Shown here in pieces: positions 49,123 to 62,848 of a stretch of 64,000 bases of DNA (its first letter is position 1; each line of letters starts with the position of its first letter). This DNA comes from Bugula neritina (Eukaryota > Bryozoa > Gymnolaemata > Cheilostomatida > Bugulidae). The position numbers and the translations under genes are program-made. The stretch spans positions 9,020,698 through 9,084,697 of the forward strand of contig OZ037765.1 of NCBI GenBank assembly GCA_964035545.1. Reading direction: 5' to 3'. The notes beneath the pieces are model-generated. The model searched no databases. It worked only from the letters and a program-made list of their open reading frames with translations, and was not told the DNA's origin.

Positions 49123-50275
49123 AATTTAGTATTTACAGCTACAGACACTATCAGCTGGTTTTGTTGACAAAAGCATTAGCCCCTCTTTTGTTAGAGAGCA
49201 CAGGTCCCATGCAAATATAGAGTTATCTTTTCTCCACATATTTAAATCTCGGCAGTCATGATAGTTTGCTATCATGAATATCACGATTTTTATTAGGCCT
49301 ACATGCAAAGCTAATTCACCAAACATTACGTGTAAATAAAAACTCATGATGTAAAAAAACCAAGTAAAATGTACTATGCATGAAATTAGATATATTTTGA
49401 CTTCATTAATTATAACCTTTTGTACACTGTGGGGGGTTTTATTTATTTTCTAAAGTTAGTATATTTTATTGTTTTAGTTTTAAAAAGTAAGTGTGTAGGG
49501 ACAAATGCTGCATGGCAGGATGCCTATATTAATATAATATTGTGATTCACTTAATGAAGGGTGTAGTGAACAAGGCTTTGAGTTGAGCATTTACTCTTCA
49601 CTGATGTCCTTTATTAAGTTTTATTCTAACATACATTAGTTGATCTCATTGACTTCTATTGACATCATCAAGACTACAATTATTACAATTCAAACTTACA
49701 TGATCAGGATAAACATAAATAAACAATATGAAAACAAAAAACAGTTGTAATTTACACAAAAAAGAAACAATATAATTAATGTAAATAACTTACTTATTTT
49801 GCTCTCTTAAAATTACACTAGTCCACTAGCACCAACTATTGCCAAGTGCCAGAGGTCTTTTAGTTAGCACTGGCTGTGCTGTAGAAAGCTTTTCTTAGTA
49901 CGTTTTATTATAGCTAAAATAGCTTAGCAAAGTAGCGCTAATTTCACTGCAAAGGGTGAGTGGATGGAGGACACAGATGCAGGCCACAACTCAACCTTTT
50001 GCCTAATGCCAATAGTTTATTTTTTCACAAAACTTCAACAATTATTTGGGCAATACAGTTTAGATTGCCTGCATCCCTTAACAAAAGCAAATTTTCCTAT
50101 TTCAGTTCTTGAGTTGTACTGATTCATCTAACAAAGCTATCAGTAGAAAGCTATTGCAAAAGCTTTCACAAAAAGCTTTTATCAAACAATACTTTTTTAA
50201 AGCTGGAAGAAGCTCCTGCAACACGTAAGGCCCCCCTGTTGATTAAATTAGATCTACTATTCAATCAAAAAATAG

Positions 50276-50357
50276 CAATAGAATATAACAAAAAATTAAC
50301 AGCAACCAAAAACATAACAATAGAATATAACAAAAACTTAACAGTAACCAAAAAAAC
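50276..50357. repeat. Two-copy 41/42-bp tandem duplication
   Basis: CAATAGAATATAACAAAAA followed by TTAACAGYAACCAAAAA occurs twice in a row with a few changes. Confidence 0.8.
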
Positions 50358-51461
50358 TATTTGATTCATCGGATATATTATTGCAAACCTCACTGTTAAA
50401 TTTTGTGTAATATGTTTATTTGGTCTGGCACCGAGCAGAGCCTATAAGCGCACCTAATCGACCAGGACAAGCAATGAAAGGTTCTGCACTGCATGAATAA
50501 TCACGGCCTCTTTCCACCTTATACAATCCTTCACCGTTGAGCCAACTCTGAATATTTTACCTTTACTATGGGGGCTTGGGAATTGTAACTTGAAACAACA
50601 TACATAGCTAAAGTTTTTGCTTAAAGCTGTATAATCAATGTAAAAGTTGTACACTACAAAATTTTTACAACATTAGGTCAAAATATTTAAGTCGTATTAT
50701 AGTTTAGGTATAAAAATAATCTTTAACAAAATTAGAACCTTTTAAACTTATACATGTTGCAAGAGTTCATACTCTACCTATTCCCTGTATCTCACAGCAA
50801 CGCATGTAGCTTAGTTACGCTTTAGACAGTGTAGACTGTAGAGTATATCAGAATTCAGTTAGAAAAAATTATATAGCCACAGCATTTACTGGTTTACTGA
50901 GGCCTAGAACAGTATAAGGTAAAAAGGTGAAATGGCCACATGCATATTGTACAGTGTGCATGTTTGTTTGTTTGTATTTTCATCAATGAGTACAAGCATA
51001 CTATACCCGTGATGTGTGAGTATTATACAATATCATGGCATTTAATTATAAATCACAAAGTTGCTACTGCAAATTAGAAATAAATTGTTGTAGAAGGAAG
51101 TTGTTGTAAGCATACCCTGCAATCCCCATAAAGTAACAAACATTTTTCCAAATGTCCAACGTTTTCTTTTTATATACACGAATGTCCAAATTCAGACGGC
51201 TTTATCAATACTAATGTATCACAGTTGATTCATGTAACAGAAGGATATACATTTTCAAGTTCAGTATATTTGGAGTCCGATACAACACTTTTATCATGAA
51301 AACCATAATATTTAAAGCATCATTAGGGTATAAAGGCATTAAAAGTTATACACTGAAAACATGCCACTGATAATTCTAATTAAACACAACTGCAAATTTA
51401 TAATAATAGAGAGTTGTTTTAATATGTTTAATATATTAGTTAATTCTATTGTTTTCACAAA

Positions 51462-54400
51462 CTACACTTCTGCTTCGGCATCAACTAATTTGAAAAAGTG
51501 GCCACATTGGCATCTTCTAGTCTCCCCCATACACAGCTCAATATACCTCACAGTGGTTGCATCATCGTCACCTAAAATAAAAATCAATAATTGCACAAAA
51601 TGATTTAATAAAATATAACAACTCATTTTTGGTTCATCAATTCAAATAAATCCAACCACACTTAGAAAAAAATGGGAGATAAATCAGGAAAATAACCCAA
51701 TGTTGTTAAATATCTATAAACAGCTAAATTTTGGTTTAGACTTTATAACTTTTTAAAACACAGGCATTGCATCTCATTTGCAATGAAAAGGCTAAATGCA
51801 AACATAAAATGGGGTTCAAAAATATTGGTATGAAACATTGGCCAAAACTGGCACTATACCAAAACTTTTTAAAAAAAGATAAGAATGTGCCCTCCTAACG
51901 TAATTGAAGAAACTTGTTCAAGTATCAATGGTGAAATAAACAATATTTAATATACATAAAACTGCATAGTTTAAAGGCCTTGGGAAACTCCAAAATAATC
52001 CCATCAAATTAACCATAATGCTTGAAACAGGCAATATCTATTCTACCCCAGTAATTATTGCTACAAATTTCTCAAACTAATAGTTCAAGGTTAAGCTCAT
52101 TGGGAATGTGAAAAATGTTGGCTATCTGACCAGTCTGAGCTTTAGGCACTCATTTCAACCAGGCAAGCTTTTAACTACAGAGTTTTCAAGCATCATGATT
52201 AAGCATGGACTGAAAGTTGCAAATACAGTAGCTACCAATTATAACTAACCATCAGAGAGCTTTTTCAAAATTAGCCCATTATGGGTTCAGAAAATATTTC
52301 CAATTCAATGAACTATCTTTTTATTGACTATCAGTGCATTACGTCATAGAAGCCACTAAAAATTGTATGGGGACTGACTAAGTTGCGTTATGTACATATA
52401 GATATAGTGGCATTTTTATTCATATTGCAACTCCTTTAATATAACATGAAGGCATTACGCCACTGCTCGTACTTACACAATTGCATGATGCAGCAACTTA
52501 TAAAACAAATATTTTCCAATCCTCTATTTTAGAAATTAAATTTTTTTTGCCATTGTTTGTTTAGCAATGCCAGTAACTGCTATTCAATCAAGCACAACCT
52601 AATATACACATTTGATAATTATACTGGAAGTGACTTTTTAAAGAGCAAGCTCACCCGCACATAATCAATTCCTTTAGCAAAAACTTACTAGTTTTACCCA
52701 GCTAAATTGACCAGATAGCAGAATAAAATGTCAATCAAATCTACATGAGATACTCACAAACACATCCTATAGTTCTGGTATCACAAACTGATCGAATGAT
52801 GGTTGGCTTATCTTTGGTACCGTGTGTCAACTTAATTCCATCTAATAAAAATGGATCCTACAAACATATAATACAGATGATGTACTATAGAATGATGTAT
52901 CTATAGAAAAATAAATAAATTGAATTATGTTACTGCTAAATCTTTTTACTACGAATTCATAACCATTCTCTTGTGGGAACAATATTAGTATCCTATTTAT
53001 AGCTGTGACTACTGTGTTGTTTGTGAGTGTTTCTAGCTGCCAGAATTACTAGTCAGAAGTTCAACACATTAGCCAGCCTTGACAGGAAACACTAAAACAA
53101 CTTTAATCGTAGGAATATTACCATATCGCCTTTAGCTCTCTGTATCAACTCCCAACGCTCTATACCAACAGCACCACCAAGTTCATCAGGCATCGAAACC
53201 TCTTTGGATGCTAGATACAAAAAGGCAATACTTTTAGTGACAAATATTTAAGATAATGAAAACTAAGTGGGTATACATTACTGTTTTAACCATTATATGC
53301 AAAAGTACTGAGTAGTCAAAATGCTAAAAATTTGATTTGCTCATTTTCAAACTGATGGAAACCACCATAGAGTTTATCTTGCATTGATTTGCTATCACAA
53401 AAAGAGTGATGATAGCTGGGGTTTAGTGGTTCACTGTCCCTTAGACCTATTATTCAGCCTGCAACAAACTCACCTCATAAAAATTAAAATACTCTGGTAA
53501 CACCCAATGGCACGAAACTCATGAGTGCTTCTTGTGTTGCCAATTAAGTGTTAAGCTTTTAATTGCAATGTATAGAATTTTAGCACAGTTGAACTAGTTC
53601 CAAATTTTAATTCCACTATGTCTTTGCTTACATAAGCTATGATAAGCATGATGAAACCAACTGAGTGAGATGAGGTATAACTGTATTAATCATAACTATA
53701 ATACAAAATATAATTATTATTGTTAAATGTAAACTTCAACTTAGCGTTGCTAAATAAAAAATAAAATGCTAGTATTGTAATAGTAATATGCATTTACTAA
53801 TGTTTCAATTATTATCATAGTTGAAAAGCATTAGTAGTACTATTGAAATAAAAAATAAATTTTCAACTTAAATTCAAATCAGTTTTTAACACTCGATCTG
53901 CTAAGAGAAGAGAACCAAAATCTGTTTCTGAATTCTTACGAGCCTTTTACAACTGTTTTCTCCCTAGAGGCCTTAGAGTTAGAGATTTGAGGATAATATC
54001 TCATAACACAAACTGAAACTCAGCTTAGCTATGTGCTAAAATGCTATACAATATGAATATATATATTTCAGTTAAAAACTTCAAACTTAACTCAGTGATA
54101 GCCTTAGCTATAATTTGATTTATTACAACATATGATACAAAAACACAAGACTAGGAAGCACTCATAATTTTTGCATCAATAGCATAGGTGTTACCACTAC
54201 CAGAGAGTTTCAATTGTTTATTTTGAAGAGGTGATTTAGTTACTTAAACTTTTGAATTTTGTTAAACATCATATCTATAAGTATTACTATTGCCATTGGT
54301 GTCGTTATTACTGATCCTCATCCCGAGTTTGCTTAGACTTAGAGTTTACTAACAGTAAAAGTAAATCAGTGTTACTAATACTATTAGACTCTGGTAGTCA

Positions 54401-55052
54401 TACTCATAGTCAATCTCATACTCATAGTGATACACTATCAATATGAGATTGAGTGTAATACTGATCCACGATAGTGATTTAATCATTGATTTAGTTTTAC
54501 TGATTTACAACCAACAAGGTAACATTTAATCTGACTGAAAGTGAATCTCTTGTGGTTTTAAACTTTCTATTGCGCTTAGAGAGTTACAGTAGTGAGTATG
54601 TAATATAGCTATATTAATAATGATAATGATAACCATATCCATGATTGATGATGTTGATATTGCACTACGTCTACTAGTACTACTACTACTATAACTATGT
54701 CTACTACTGTACTAGTAGTACAGTAGTAGTACTAGTAGTACAGTAGTAGTACTAGTAGTACTACTACTATTAGTAGTAGTAGTAGTAGTAGTAGTACTAT
54801 TAGTAGTACTACTAGTACTAGGACTACTACTACTAGCAGTAACTCAAACTGAAACTGGTAAGAGTTAGAGTTAGACTATACTACTATCGTATTATTATTA
54901 CTATTACTATTACCTTCCTTTCCTTCTGCTGGATCATAATACGGTGTTGTTTTCTCTGAATATAGTCTAATATTTGTAGATAATCTTGGTGTTAGAGCTT
55001 GAAATGATTTTCTAGTAAGCAGCAAGGCATTTTTGGTCAACATCGAAGCCAT
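51462..55052 (-). CDS. COX5B: Cytochrome c oxidase subunit 5B, mitochondrial
   Basis: Exons in transcript order are 55052-54914, 53210-53122, 52857-52758 and 51571-51462, in frame, giving 145 residues. The first ~30 residues are basic, Ser/Leu-rich and free of acids, as in a mitochondrial presequence (MASMLTKNALLLTRKSFQAL). Then come PDELGGAVGIERWELIQRAK and DPFLLDGIKLTHGTKDKPTI. The zinc pair is GCVC, followed by DDDATTVRYIELCMGETRRC and QCGHFFKLVDAEAEV. It is a peripheral, zinc-binding subunit on the matrix side of complex IV. The second zinc pair is spaced C-x-C here, whereas the human protein has C-x2-C as I recall. The Cys codon of the first pair is split over the last intron. Intron 1 (53211-54913) carries a repeat field. 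Confidence 0.95.
54270..54910. repeat. Degenerate ANT repeats with ACT/AGT palindromic core
   Basis: A repeat field in COX5B intron 1. At 54665-54835 it sharpens into alternating runs of ACT and AGT triplets (CTAGTAGTACAGTAGTAG and so on). These are inverted copies of each other and can fold into long hairpins. Confidence 0.85.
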
Positions 55053-55255
55053 GTTGGACTTTTTTGAGAACAGTCTTTCTTACTGCCACCGCGAACCTAT
55101 AAAAAATAGCTGTGAAGCACGAAACCAGGCAATTAGTTGCTGGTAGAAATAAAGCCGGCAACTACTATGCTATTGAAAAATTAAACTGGAGTTGTCTTTT
55201 TAAAGGTAACATAACTCTGAGCTGCAACACTTGTCAATTGGTCAAATGTATGTAC

Positions 55256-58200
55256 AATAGACGATGTATGTTTGGTACATTTAGTACCTTGTACCAATTC
55301 TAAAACACTCACCACTATAACTTATATAAACTTCTGCAAGTTCAAATGCAAAATGCATACTTCTAGGAAATAGCTGTGCAACTTTTATTACATGCATTAT
55401 TTTATTTCATATCTTAAATTTATGAATCATGAGTTCATTTTTCAAAATGTTTAATTTAAGTGCTTAAAAAATGCAAATAAAAAGTACAAGTTTAAAAAAA
55501 TACCCTGGTGCAAATTGACCACAGCCCCAGCTGTTTTGGCAAAACACATTTAATGACATTTTCATTGACATAGTGGTAAATGGGCTGGTTGTTTTTGGCA
55601 GATGGGCAGCACGCTGGCTGGCTGCAACTTTTTACAATTCTGATTGGCTGGACTCTACATGACCAGCTAATGATTGTATCTGATTGGCCTAATAATTCAT
55701 TTGCATTTGAAAATGTAGAGTTTTATATAAGTTATAGTGGTGATATTTTAGAGTTGGTACACACCCATTTTTTGGTTGAGTTTTATAGTCTGATCATGCT
55801 GTAGTCATCTACAATACTTCAGTGTATGGGGAAACTATTAGTATTACGAAATCTGTTTTGGCTTATATTGCTATGCCAGTTTTCTGACTTAGTTTTTCAT
55901 CAACTATATGCAGGCTGTTCTAACTTAGGGTGATTTCATCAAAGGTAGACATTACTTAGACCTTAGAACATCAAATCAACCAGTGCTGTTACTTGGTTGT
56001 ATTGTAAAGCAGTAGTGAGAGCATAGCACATTAGCACAGTCACCTAGCTGCAATGACAGTGGCCACACTAGACTCACCAGTTTTATTAAAATATCTTATG
56101 TAAGGCACTTAAAAACACTAGCCTAGTCTGTTAGTATGTAGAGCAGTAACACAGTTACAGCAGTCACACCACCCCTCTCTATCTTGTCTACCAAGTACAG
56201 AGGTTGCCACAATGATAATCATTTCATGATTTAGTTTTAAATCAATGCATATTACTGAATACATTCTCATAGTCTGATTATTTTGCGCTTCAGCTTATTT
56301 TAATATGATAATTTAAAAAATTGCTTCACACGCATATTACAAATGCATTAACCTACGCTAACCATACATTATTTGCTTGTGTACTCACCACTGTTTTTTT
56401 AATTTATATAGCATTAGCTTTTTTAATCAATCACATATTAATCTGCAAGAGTTTAATTGCACAGATAATGTAGACATTTTGTATAAAAATTAGTATTAAC
56501 ATGTAATGCCTTGCATGTGGGTCTATATTGCCAGTTGGTATCATCGCCATACAATACCCTGTTGATAACCCTTTCTTGTATACGATTTACTTAGCAAAAC
56601 AGCATGATTATCCTACAAGTGTAATGACATTAGCCATGGGACAATATAGTCTAAAATCTAGACTCTAGATTCTTTTAACTGTGAAGTAATCAGCCTCAAA
56701 CCATTGCTGGATGAAGTGCCTACACTTAGCTGCGAGGCTACTGCAATAACATCAACAATTTTACTAATGAGTTTTCAATACATGTTTTAGTCAGTTGGGT
56801 AAAATACAAAGGTTCTCTGGTATGCTAGAATAAATGGTGATTAAACATTGGATTTGATGAACATTTTTTTCATATTGTGTGATGCAACATGATGGTTACA
56901 GAGAAAACGCTGATCCCACTAAAACTGTAATGAAGGCATTATATTTCAACACTGACTGCATACAACATTGTTACCAACAGAATATTATCCATATATGAGT
57001 GTATTTTGCAAAAATAAGCATCGAGTCTGAGCTGCCATTTTCTTTCACCCAAAAACCATTAATATCAGACTTTAACTTACAAAGCATAGTGGTATAGCAC
57101 ATGCATATACAATAGCACACCAAGAAAAAAATTATAAAGTGCTACATTTTATTGGTTACCAAGGGTGGCTGCAGAAAGCACAGCATACAATTATAATCTT
57201 TTCTAAAAGAGGTGCAAACAGTAAGCTTACACCTCCAGGACTATTTAGGATATCAAGTCCTTTATGGGTTGATTGCTCTTTTAACCTGGATTCTAAGGAT
57301 AGCAATTAATTTAGTTTAGAGTTACTGCATTCTAGTCAGTTGAAAATGGCCTTTCTTTCCAGGTGGCATGGCCAGGAAATAAGTAAATATTGTATGAAGA
57401 TCGCCATGTAGTAGAAATAGGTGTGCTCCGGAAGCACTATAGTGAAGTTTTAATGGCTGGCATATGGTATTGGATACTAGCCCTCAGAATGTTTTTGTCA
57501 TCTTCCTGCCTCAATGGTGGTTGATGATTACTTTGAGTGAGGAAAAACATGTATTGAAAACTCATTAGTATAGCTGCAGAGCTAGGTGCAGATATTTTCT
57601 CGAACAATGACTTGAGACTGAGAAGCTCACGTTAAATATCACTTAAAAATGAAGCAAGCTGCTAACAAAATTACTTCATAGTTGAAAAAACTGGACTATA
57701 TTGTCCTATGGCTGATGGCATTGCATTTCTGGGATAAACATGCTGTTTCACTAAGGAAATCATGTACAAATTGGTGATGATACCAACTAAAAGTATAGAC
57801 TAGCATGCCAAGCACTACACGTTAATGCTCATTTTTATATAAATTGTCTACGTTGTCTATTGCTAAAAGCTGTGCATTTTAACTCCTGCAAATAAATATG
57901 CAACCAAGTTAAAAAAATTACTGTTGTAATTTTTTTTAAGTAAAATAATGGTGGGTACATAAGCAACTAATTTATGCTTAGCACATGCTTACATATGTTC
58001 GTCAGTGTGCTGTAAATATATGCTAGTGATGATAAATATGGTGCAGCACTGCCATTACAGTTCGCTGACTGTGCTATGCTATTGCTACTGTTTTGCAACA
58101 GTAACAACAGTGTTTGATTTGCTGCATCTAAACAGTGTCTACCTTCGATGAAATCACCTAAGTTATATAGCTGCCTATGGTTTATTACAAACCAAGTCAG

Positions 58201-58828
58201 AAAACTGGCTTAGCAATATAAGCCAAAACAGATTTCGTAATACTAATAGTTTCCCCATACACTGAAGTATTGTAGATGACTACAGCATGATCAGACTATA
58301 AAACTCAACCAAAAAAGAGGTGTGTACCAACTCTAAAATATCACCACTATAACCTATATAAAACTCTACATTTTCAAATGCAAATGAATTATTAGGCCAA
58401 TCAGATACAATCATTAGCTGGTCATGTAGAGTCCAGCCAATCAGAATTGTAAAAAGTTGCAGCCAGCCAGCGTGCTGCCCATCTGCCAAAAACAACCAGC
58501 CCATTTACCACTATGTCAATGAAAATGTCATTAAATGTGTTTTGCCAAAACAGCTGGGGCTGTGGTCAATTTGCACCAGGGTATTTTTTTAAACTTGTAC
58601 TTTTCATTTGCATTTTTTAAGCACTTAAATTAAACATTTTGAAAAATGAACTCATGATTCAGAAATTTAAGATATGAAATAAAATAATGCATGTAATAAA
58701 AGTTGCACAGCTATTTCCTAGAAGTATGCATTTTGCATTTGAACTTGCAGAAGTTTATATAAGTTATAGTGGTGAGTGTTTTAGACTTGGTACAAGGTAC
58801 TAAATGTACCAAACATACATCGTCTATT
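55256..58828. mobile_element. Foldback-like element with ~0.8-kb inverted repeats
   Basis: The left arm 55256-56075 reappears inverted at about 58020-58828. The outer ~630 bp are nearly identical, with differences such as AAGTTATAG against AGGTTATAG. The inner ~190 bp are clearly related but worn. The 1.9-kb centre has no credible ORF and no transposase motif that I can recognise. Long arms with a non-coding core suggest a non-autonomous DNA transposon of foldback or long-TIR type. A duplicated and inverted segment made by rearrangement is the alternative. No target duplication is clear at the tips. It lies between COX5B and TIMM8. Confidence 0.75.
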
Positions 58829-59552
58829 ACATTCCATACACTTTACACAGTTAATTCTGCATTAACAAAGTAGGCCCACAATTGTTTTTATTTCATACTG
58901 CAGTGGGGTGGTTATATTTTGAAAGCTTTTTTCAGCATTTCTCTGAACTCGCAAAAAACTTAAATGAGCTACCATGAGTTATATTTCCAAAAAAGTTTAA
59001 GTTGACAAGAGATTCATTACAACTGTGTTGAGAATTGAGATTCTAGAGCAGTTACATCGGGATACTGTAGAACTGGCTAACAATTATGTAATTATTTTCA
59101 ATTTAGAGGAACTGTTCAATTAAAGGTTTCAATGAACAAACTCCACTCACAAATAGCTGTTAAAATGCTAAGAGTTTTGGTGTCATTCAGCACCACCTGC
59201 TTATCAGAGATATAATGAAAAGATTAACAAATTACTGTTACAAAGTGATATGAAATGTGCAGTCAAAAACGGAGTTAGGGTTGACGCATCAACATCGACT
59301 GCAACAAATACAAGTATTACAAATTTACAAGTTTATATCATAATATTCACAAATAGACAGTTATACAATAACTAATGAGAGTTGTTTTCTTTCACACTAA
59401 GAGTGCTAATGTTTATTTTATGCTTATTATAACAATACATTAATTATAGTTTAATGGTTTATAATCCACAAAAGTGTGATTAAAAAAAACATCTCTTGAA
59501 GCATAACAGGGTAAAGTCAGAGAATGTATACTGTAAATGTTGATCTCATATC
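58829..59552. other. TIMM8 3' flank
   Basis: AT-rich DNA between the inverted-repeat element and the TIMM8 stop. No coding signal. It should hold the TIMM8 3' UTR. Confidence 0.5.
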
Positions 59553-59822
59553 TCAATTATAAAGTTTAGAACCAAAGCCTTGTGGTGACTTTTGTGCAGA
59601 TTTGGTTCCAGCTTCAGATAACCGTTGAGTAAGCATTTTACTTGTATCTATGAATCTCTGGACACAGTTAGTGATGCATCGCTCTTGCTTTGAATCTAAA
59701 CTACTAATAGTGTATGTGATGCATTTATCCCAGCAATCGTTTGTAATACTGTTTACGAGAGTCTGAAACTCTGCCCGCTGTTTGGTCTGCACAACAAACC
59801 GTTGTATTTGAGGATCATTCAT
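59553..59822 (-). CDS. TIMM8: Small Tim chaperone TIMM8
   Basis: 89 residues starting MNDPQIQRFVVQTKQRAEFQ. The twin CX3C motif reads CWDKC and CITNC, separated by 14 residues as in human TIMM8A, and is followed by VQRFIDTSKML. Twin Cys pairs form two disulfides. Small Tims make hexamers (TIM8 with TIM13) that ferry hydrophobic proteins across the mitochondrial intermembrane space. The ATG at 59822-59820 follows an intron acceptor at 59833-59835 by only 10 nt. The upstream exon is therefore probably untranslated, although an in-frame extension from an earlier exon is not excluded. A candidate 5' exon ends at 60126 before GTGAGC. The C-terminus (SAQKSPQGFGSKLYN) is divergent. TIMM8A and TIMM8B cannot be told apart here. 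Confidence 0.9.
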   Translation of the reverse strand: MNDPQIQRFVVQTKQRAEFQTLVNSITNDCWDKCITYTISSLDSKQERCITNCVQRFIDTSKMLTQRLSEAGTKSAQKSPQGFGSKLYN

Positions 59823-59835
59823 TGAAAGTTTTCTA

Positions 59836-62800
59836 AAACAAAAAATAAGCAATTGTTTGAGGTCATAAATCCACAAAGTCACTTGATAGCACAACGTTAA
59901 AAACTAACTAGCTATTTTTAAAATGCAGTATATTACCATTAAAAAGCAAATGATAGTTTGTGAAAATTGAAAACTGGAAAATTTATATCACCTCTTTAAC
60001 CAGTTAAAAAAAATTGCTTTGTAATCAGTTTTAGTTGCATATTCAAACCACTAAAATTACCATAACTATAACGGGTCCTACACAAGAATTATTATATACG
60101 CTCAAAACTTGCTTAGTTTGCTCACCTCAATGATAAAACTCTACATGCCCTGTGTATGTTTTCCCCAAGTTTTTTCACAGTTACAGTGTTGCTAACTAAA
60201 CTTAAACTGTTTTTAATTCAAAATTCAGCATGTAAATAAAAGTAATTTAAACTTGGGTGCATATAACAAACTATAATGTACATAAATTTTGTAGGATTCG
60301 GATTTAAAATTGCTTCTTCACTTTTGGGCATACGCCTATACATATGCAAAAACCGCTGTTGGAATCTGGCTGACATATTTTACTGTAATGATAAATATTT
60401 GTTCGATTGCCTATGTCAAGTATGAGAGGCTACTTTGATCAACTTAGCTTTATAAATTGGAAAAAACAGTTAAAAAACTGGTCAAAATAATTCTGACGTT
60501 GAAATTTCAAATAGTCAGGATGAAACTTGCTTTATTAAGGTTTTCTGTTACTAGGTTTTTATACCATTAGAAAGCTTGAGACTCGCACAAATTTTATAAA
60601 CTGTAAAGTTTCAATACATAATATAGAAAGAAGACAAACACGCAAAAAAGTATGAATAAACAGATTGCAATGCACGTTTGCCCTCAAACTGTCTGATACA
60701 CAGAATGACAGATCATTATGCAAAGGAGATACAGTCTATTAGTATTTTAAGTATTTTAATAATATAATATAACATTAACTATAAGAAATAAGAGATTATT
60801 ATGAGAGTAATATTAACTAACAATCTTAATAATTTAAAACCAACATTGTTACACATATTGTAACTATTTGCAAAAACTACAAACTAATAGTGATACTCAT
60901 ACTGATACTCATACTGTCACTATGACTATCACTATGTCTATACACTATACTATAACTATTGCTATTACTATACACTTACACACTAACTTTCACTTACAGT
61001 ATACTCATACTTATACTCATAGTCACTAATGATAGTCATAGTCATACTATCTCAATCTGTGATACTCATACTCATAGTGATTAGTCATACTCATAGTGAT
61101 ACTCATACTACTAGTACTAGTACTACTACTACTACTAGTACTACTGTACTAGTACTATTATTATTATTAATATAACTATCTAATTATCATTACTAATTCT
61201 AATAGTAATAGCAATAGTTACTGCTAGTTGCTATTGCATTACATTACAATTATCTTATCGCTATTATTATGATTATGGCTATAATATTATTTGTGATTAC
61301 TAATATAATTATCTTCATCATGATTTAGATTACACCTTTTCAGTGATTGTCATTGTGGGTCTGTGACATAGCCAAGCTCATGATAAAAATATAACTAAGT
61401 GATGGAACGTACATTAATACCCTTTCTTTTGACGAAGTTGTTTAATGCTATATTTTAGCGAATCATATATTAAAAAAAGTCTGGTCACATGATATTCATT
61501 TTGAAACTTACTGAAGCTAGAGCTCCTGTACCTTAGGCTTATTTGTGCAACTGATTACTCCCGCAGTGTTAAAAGGTCTCTTTAAATGATTAAGCAGATT
61601 TTGATGTAGTTTTTTAGTATGACATTTGTTCTTTGCTTATTCATATAAACTTGCAAAAGAGCCAAGTCTAAGGTCTATTTTAAATTAATTACTTTGGTTT
61701 TAACTTTAAGTTTACACTTTGACTTTGACTTACAGTTAGTGTTACTGTTTGAGAATGAGTTAGACTTAGTGTTACTCTTAGTCTTAGACTTAGAGTTAGT
61801 CTAAGTCCTAGTCTTACAGTATGCTGTATGAGTAATACTAAGAGTTACTTACACTTACAGTGACAGTTACTCTTGGTAACACTAGCACTAATAGACAAAT
61901 TTAAAGTAAAAGTAAATTAAAATATAATGCTTATACTTATGCTTATAGTTATACTAGTATAAATACTAGTAGTTAAACTTAAACTTAATTACTTATAGTT
62001 TTAGCCCTTAGGCTTAGCCTTAGGAGCTAAAGCTATATTTTGTATTTATGCAATGTGTCCAGACATTGTTGCCTTTTTCTATGGTGAACTATTTGATTAG
62101 TTGCGCATATTTTGATCTGAGGCAGTGTCAGTGGATATCAAAGCTCCTTAAGATACAAAACAAGTACTAAATAACTATCAACCTTTAAATAATGAAACAT
62201 TGCTAATTATTTTTTATGGTTATAGTCAAGTTTTTTTAATATTTTATTGTAGTCTGGGTCGACTGCCTGCAGCTCAGTGATTGTTGGAAGTGTCATCTTT
62301 AGCTCTCAAGTTATTCAAACACTTGATGGAATATTGAATGCACAGTTTGATTGAATACTGCAGAAGCTGATAAGCATTATGGTTAGTCACAGGTTGATAC
62401 AATCAATCTTTCAAAGTTTATGTTATTTGATGGACTTCCTGTTTTCTGATTTATTTTCTGTGTTTTTGGGTTTCTTTTCAGGCACAGTGTCTGCTCATAA
62501 TTCAATATAAACTGTTGCTAAGCTATACCAGCTTGTTTGTATCTTTTTACATTTCAATTGTAAATGAACACCATGATTCTAGCCTAACTAACCTCACTTT
62601 GACCTAGCTCACCAGAATCTAGCTGCTGTATCAAGCGAAATTCTTATCCGGAGTTGATTCTTTTGTCATCACCAAATATTTTGAAATTTATCGAATCTTT
62701 CCAACATGTGAAGCTGTTCACTGTATAGAAAATCAAAAGGGTCTAAAAAGATACTATTTGAAAAAGAGTTGTACAGTTTAAACAGAATTATAACTGATTG

Positions 62801-62848
62801 TTCATAACTAAAGTAGGTTTGACTTACACTGTTTTTGTATTATTTTAG
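59836..62848. other. Region between TIMM8 and the Rab32/38-like gene
   Basis: Divergent genes flank about 3 kb of AT-rich DNA. Degenerate hexamer repeats fill about 60740-61360 and 61680-62040. The first exon(s) of the Rab gene must lie here or be very short, but I could not identify them. Confidence 0.45.
60740..62040. repeat. Two fields of degenerate ANT/hexamer repeats
   Basis: At 60890-61150 units such as ATACTCATACTGATACTCAT and ACTACTACTAGTACTACT occur. At 61700-62030 the units are richer in GTTAGT, CTTAGA and ACTTATAG. About 300 bp of ordinary sequence lies between them. Confidence 0.75.

Larger units (their letters stand above)
46810..51461. other. Intergenic region between RB1CC1 and COX5B
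   Basis: 4.6 kb without a recognisable gene. It contains the RB1CC1 promoter side, degenerate repeats at about 47620-48850, a small inverted-repeat element at 49004-49122 and a 2 x 41-bp tandem duplication at 50276-50357. Confidence 0.5.

Noticed and set aside
54665-54835. Possible CRISPR-like or coding triplet array.
   Set aside because: No spacer-repeat structure; it is a mixed ACT/AGT triplet repeat within a COX5B intron.
55580-55804. A 74-residue ORF found nearly identical at 55580-55804 (+) and 58280-58504 (-).
   Set aside because: Both copies lie in the arms of one inverted repeat, so the match only reflects DNA identity. The sequence shows no domain, and nothing supports translation.
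60126-60170. Coding first exon for TIMM8.
   Set aside because: A good GTGAGC donor exists, but the ATG nearby is followed at once by TAG. At most it is an untranslated exon.
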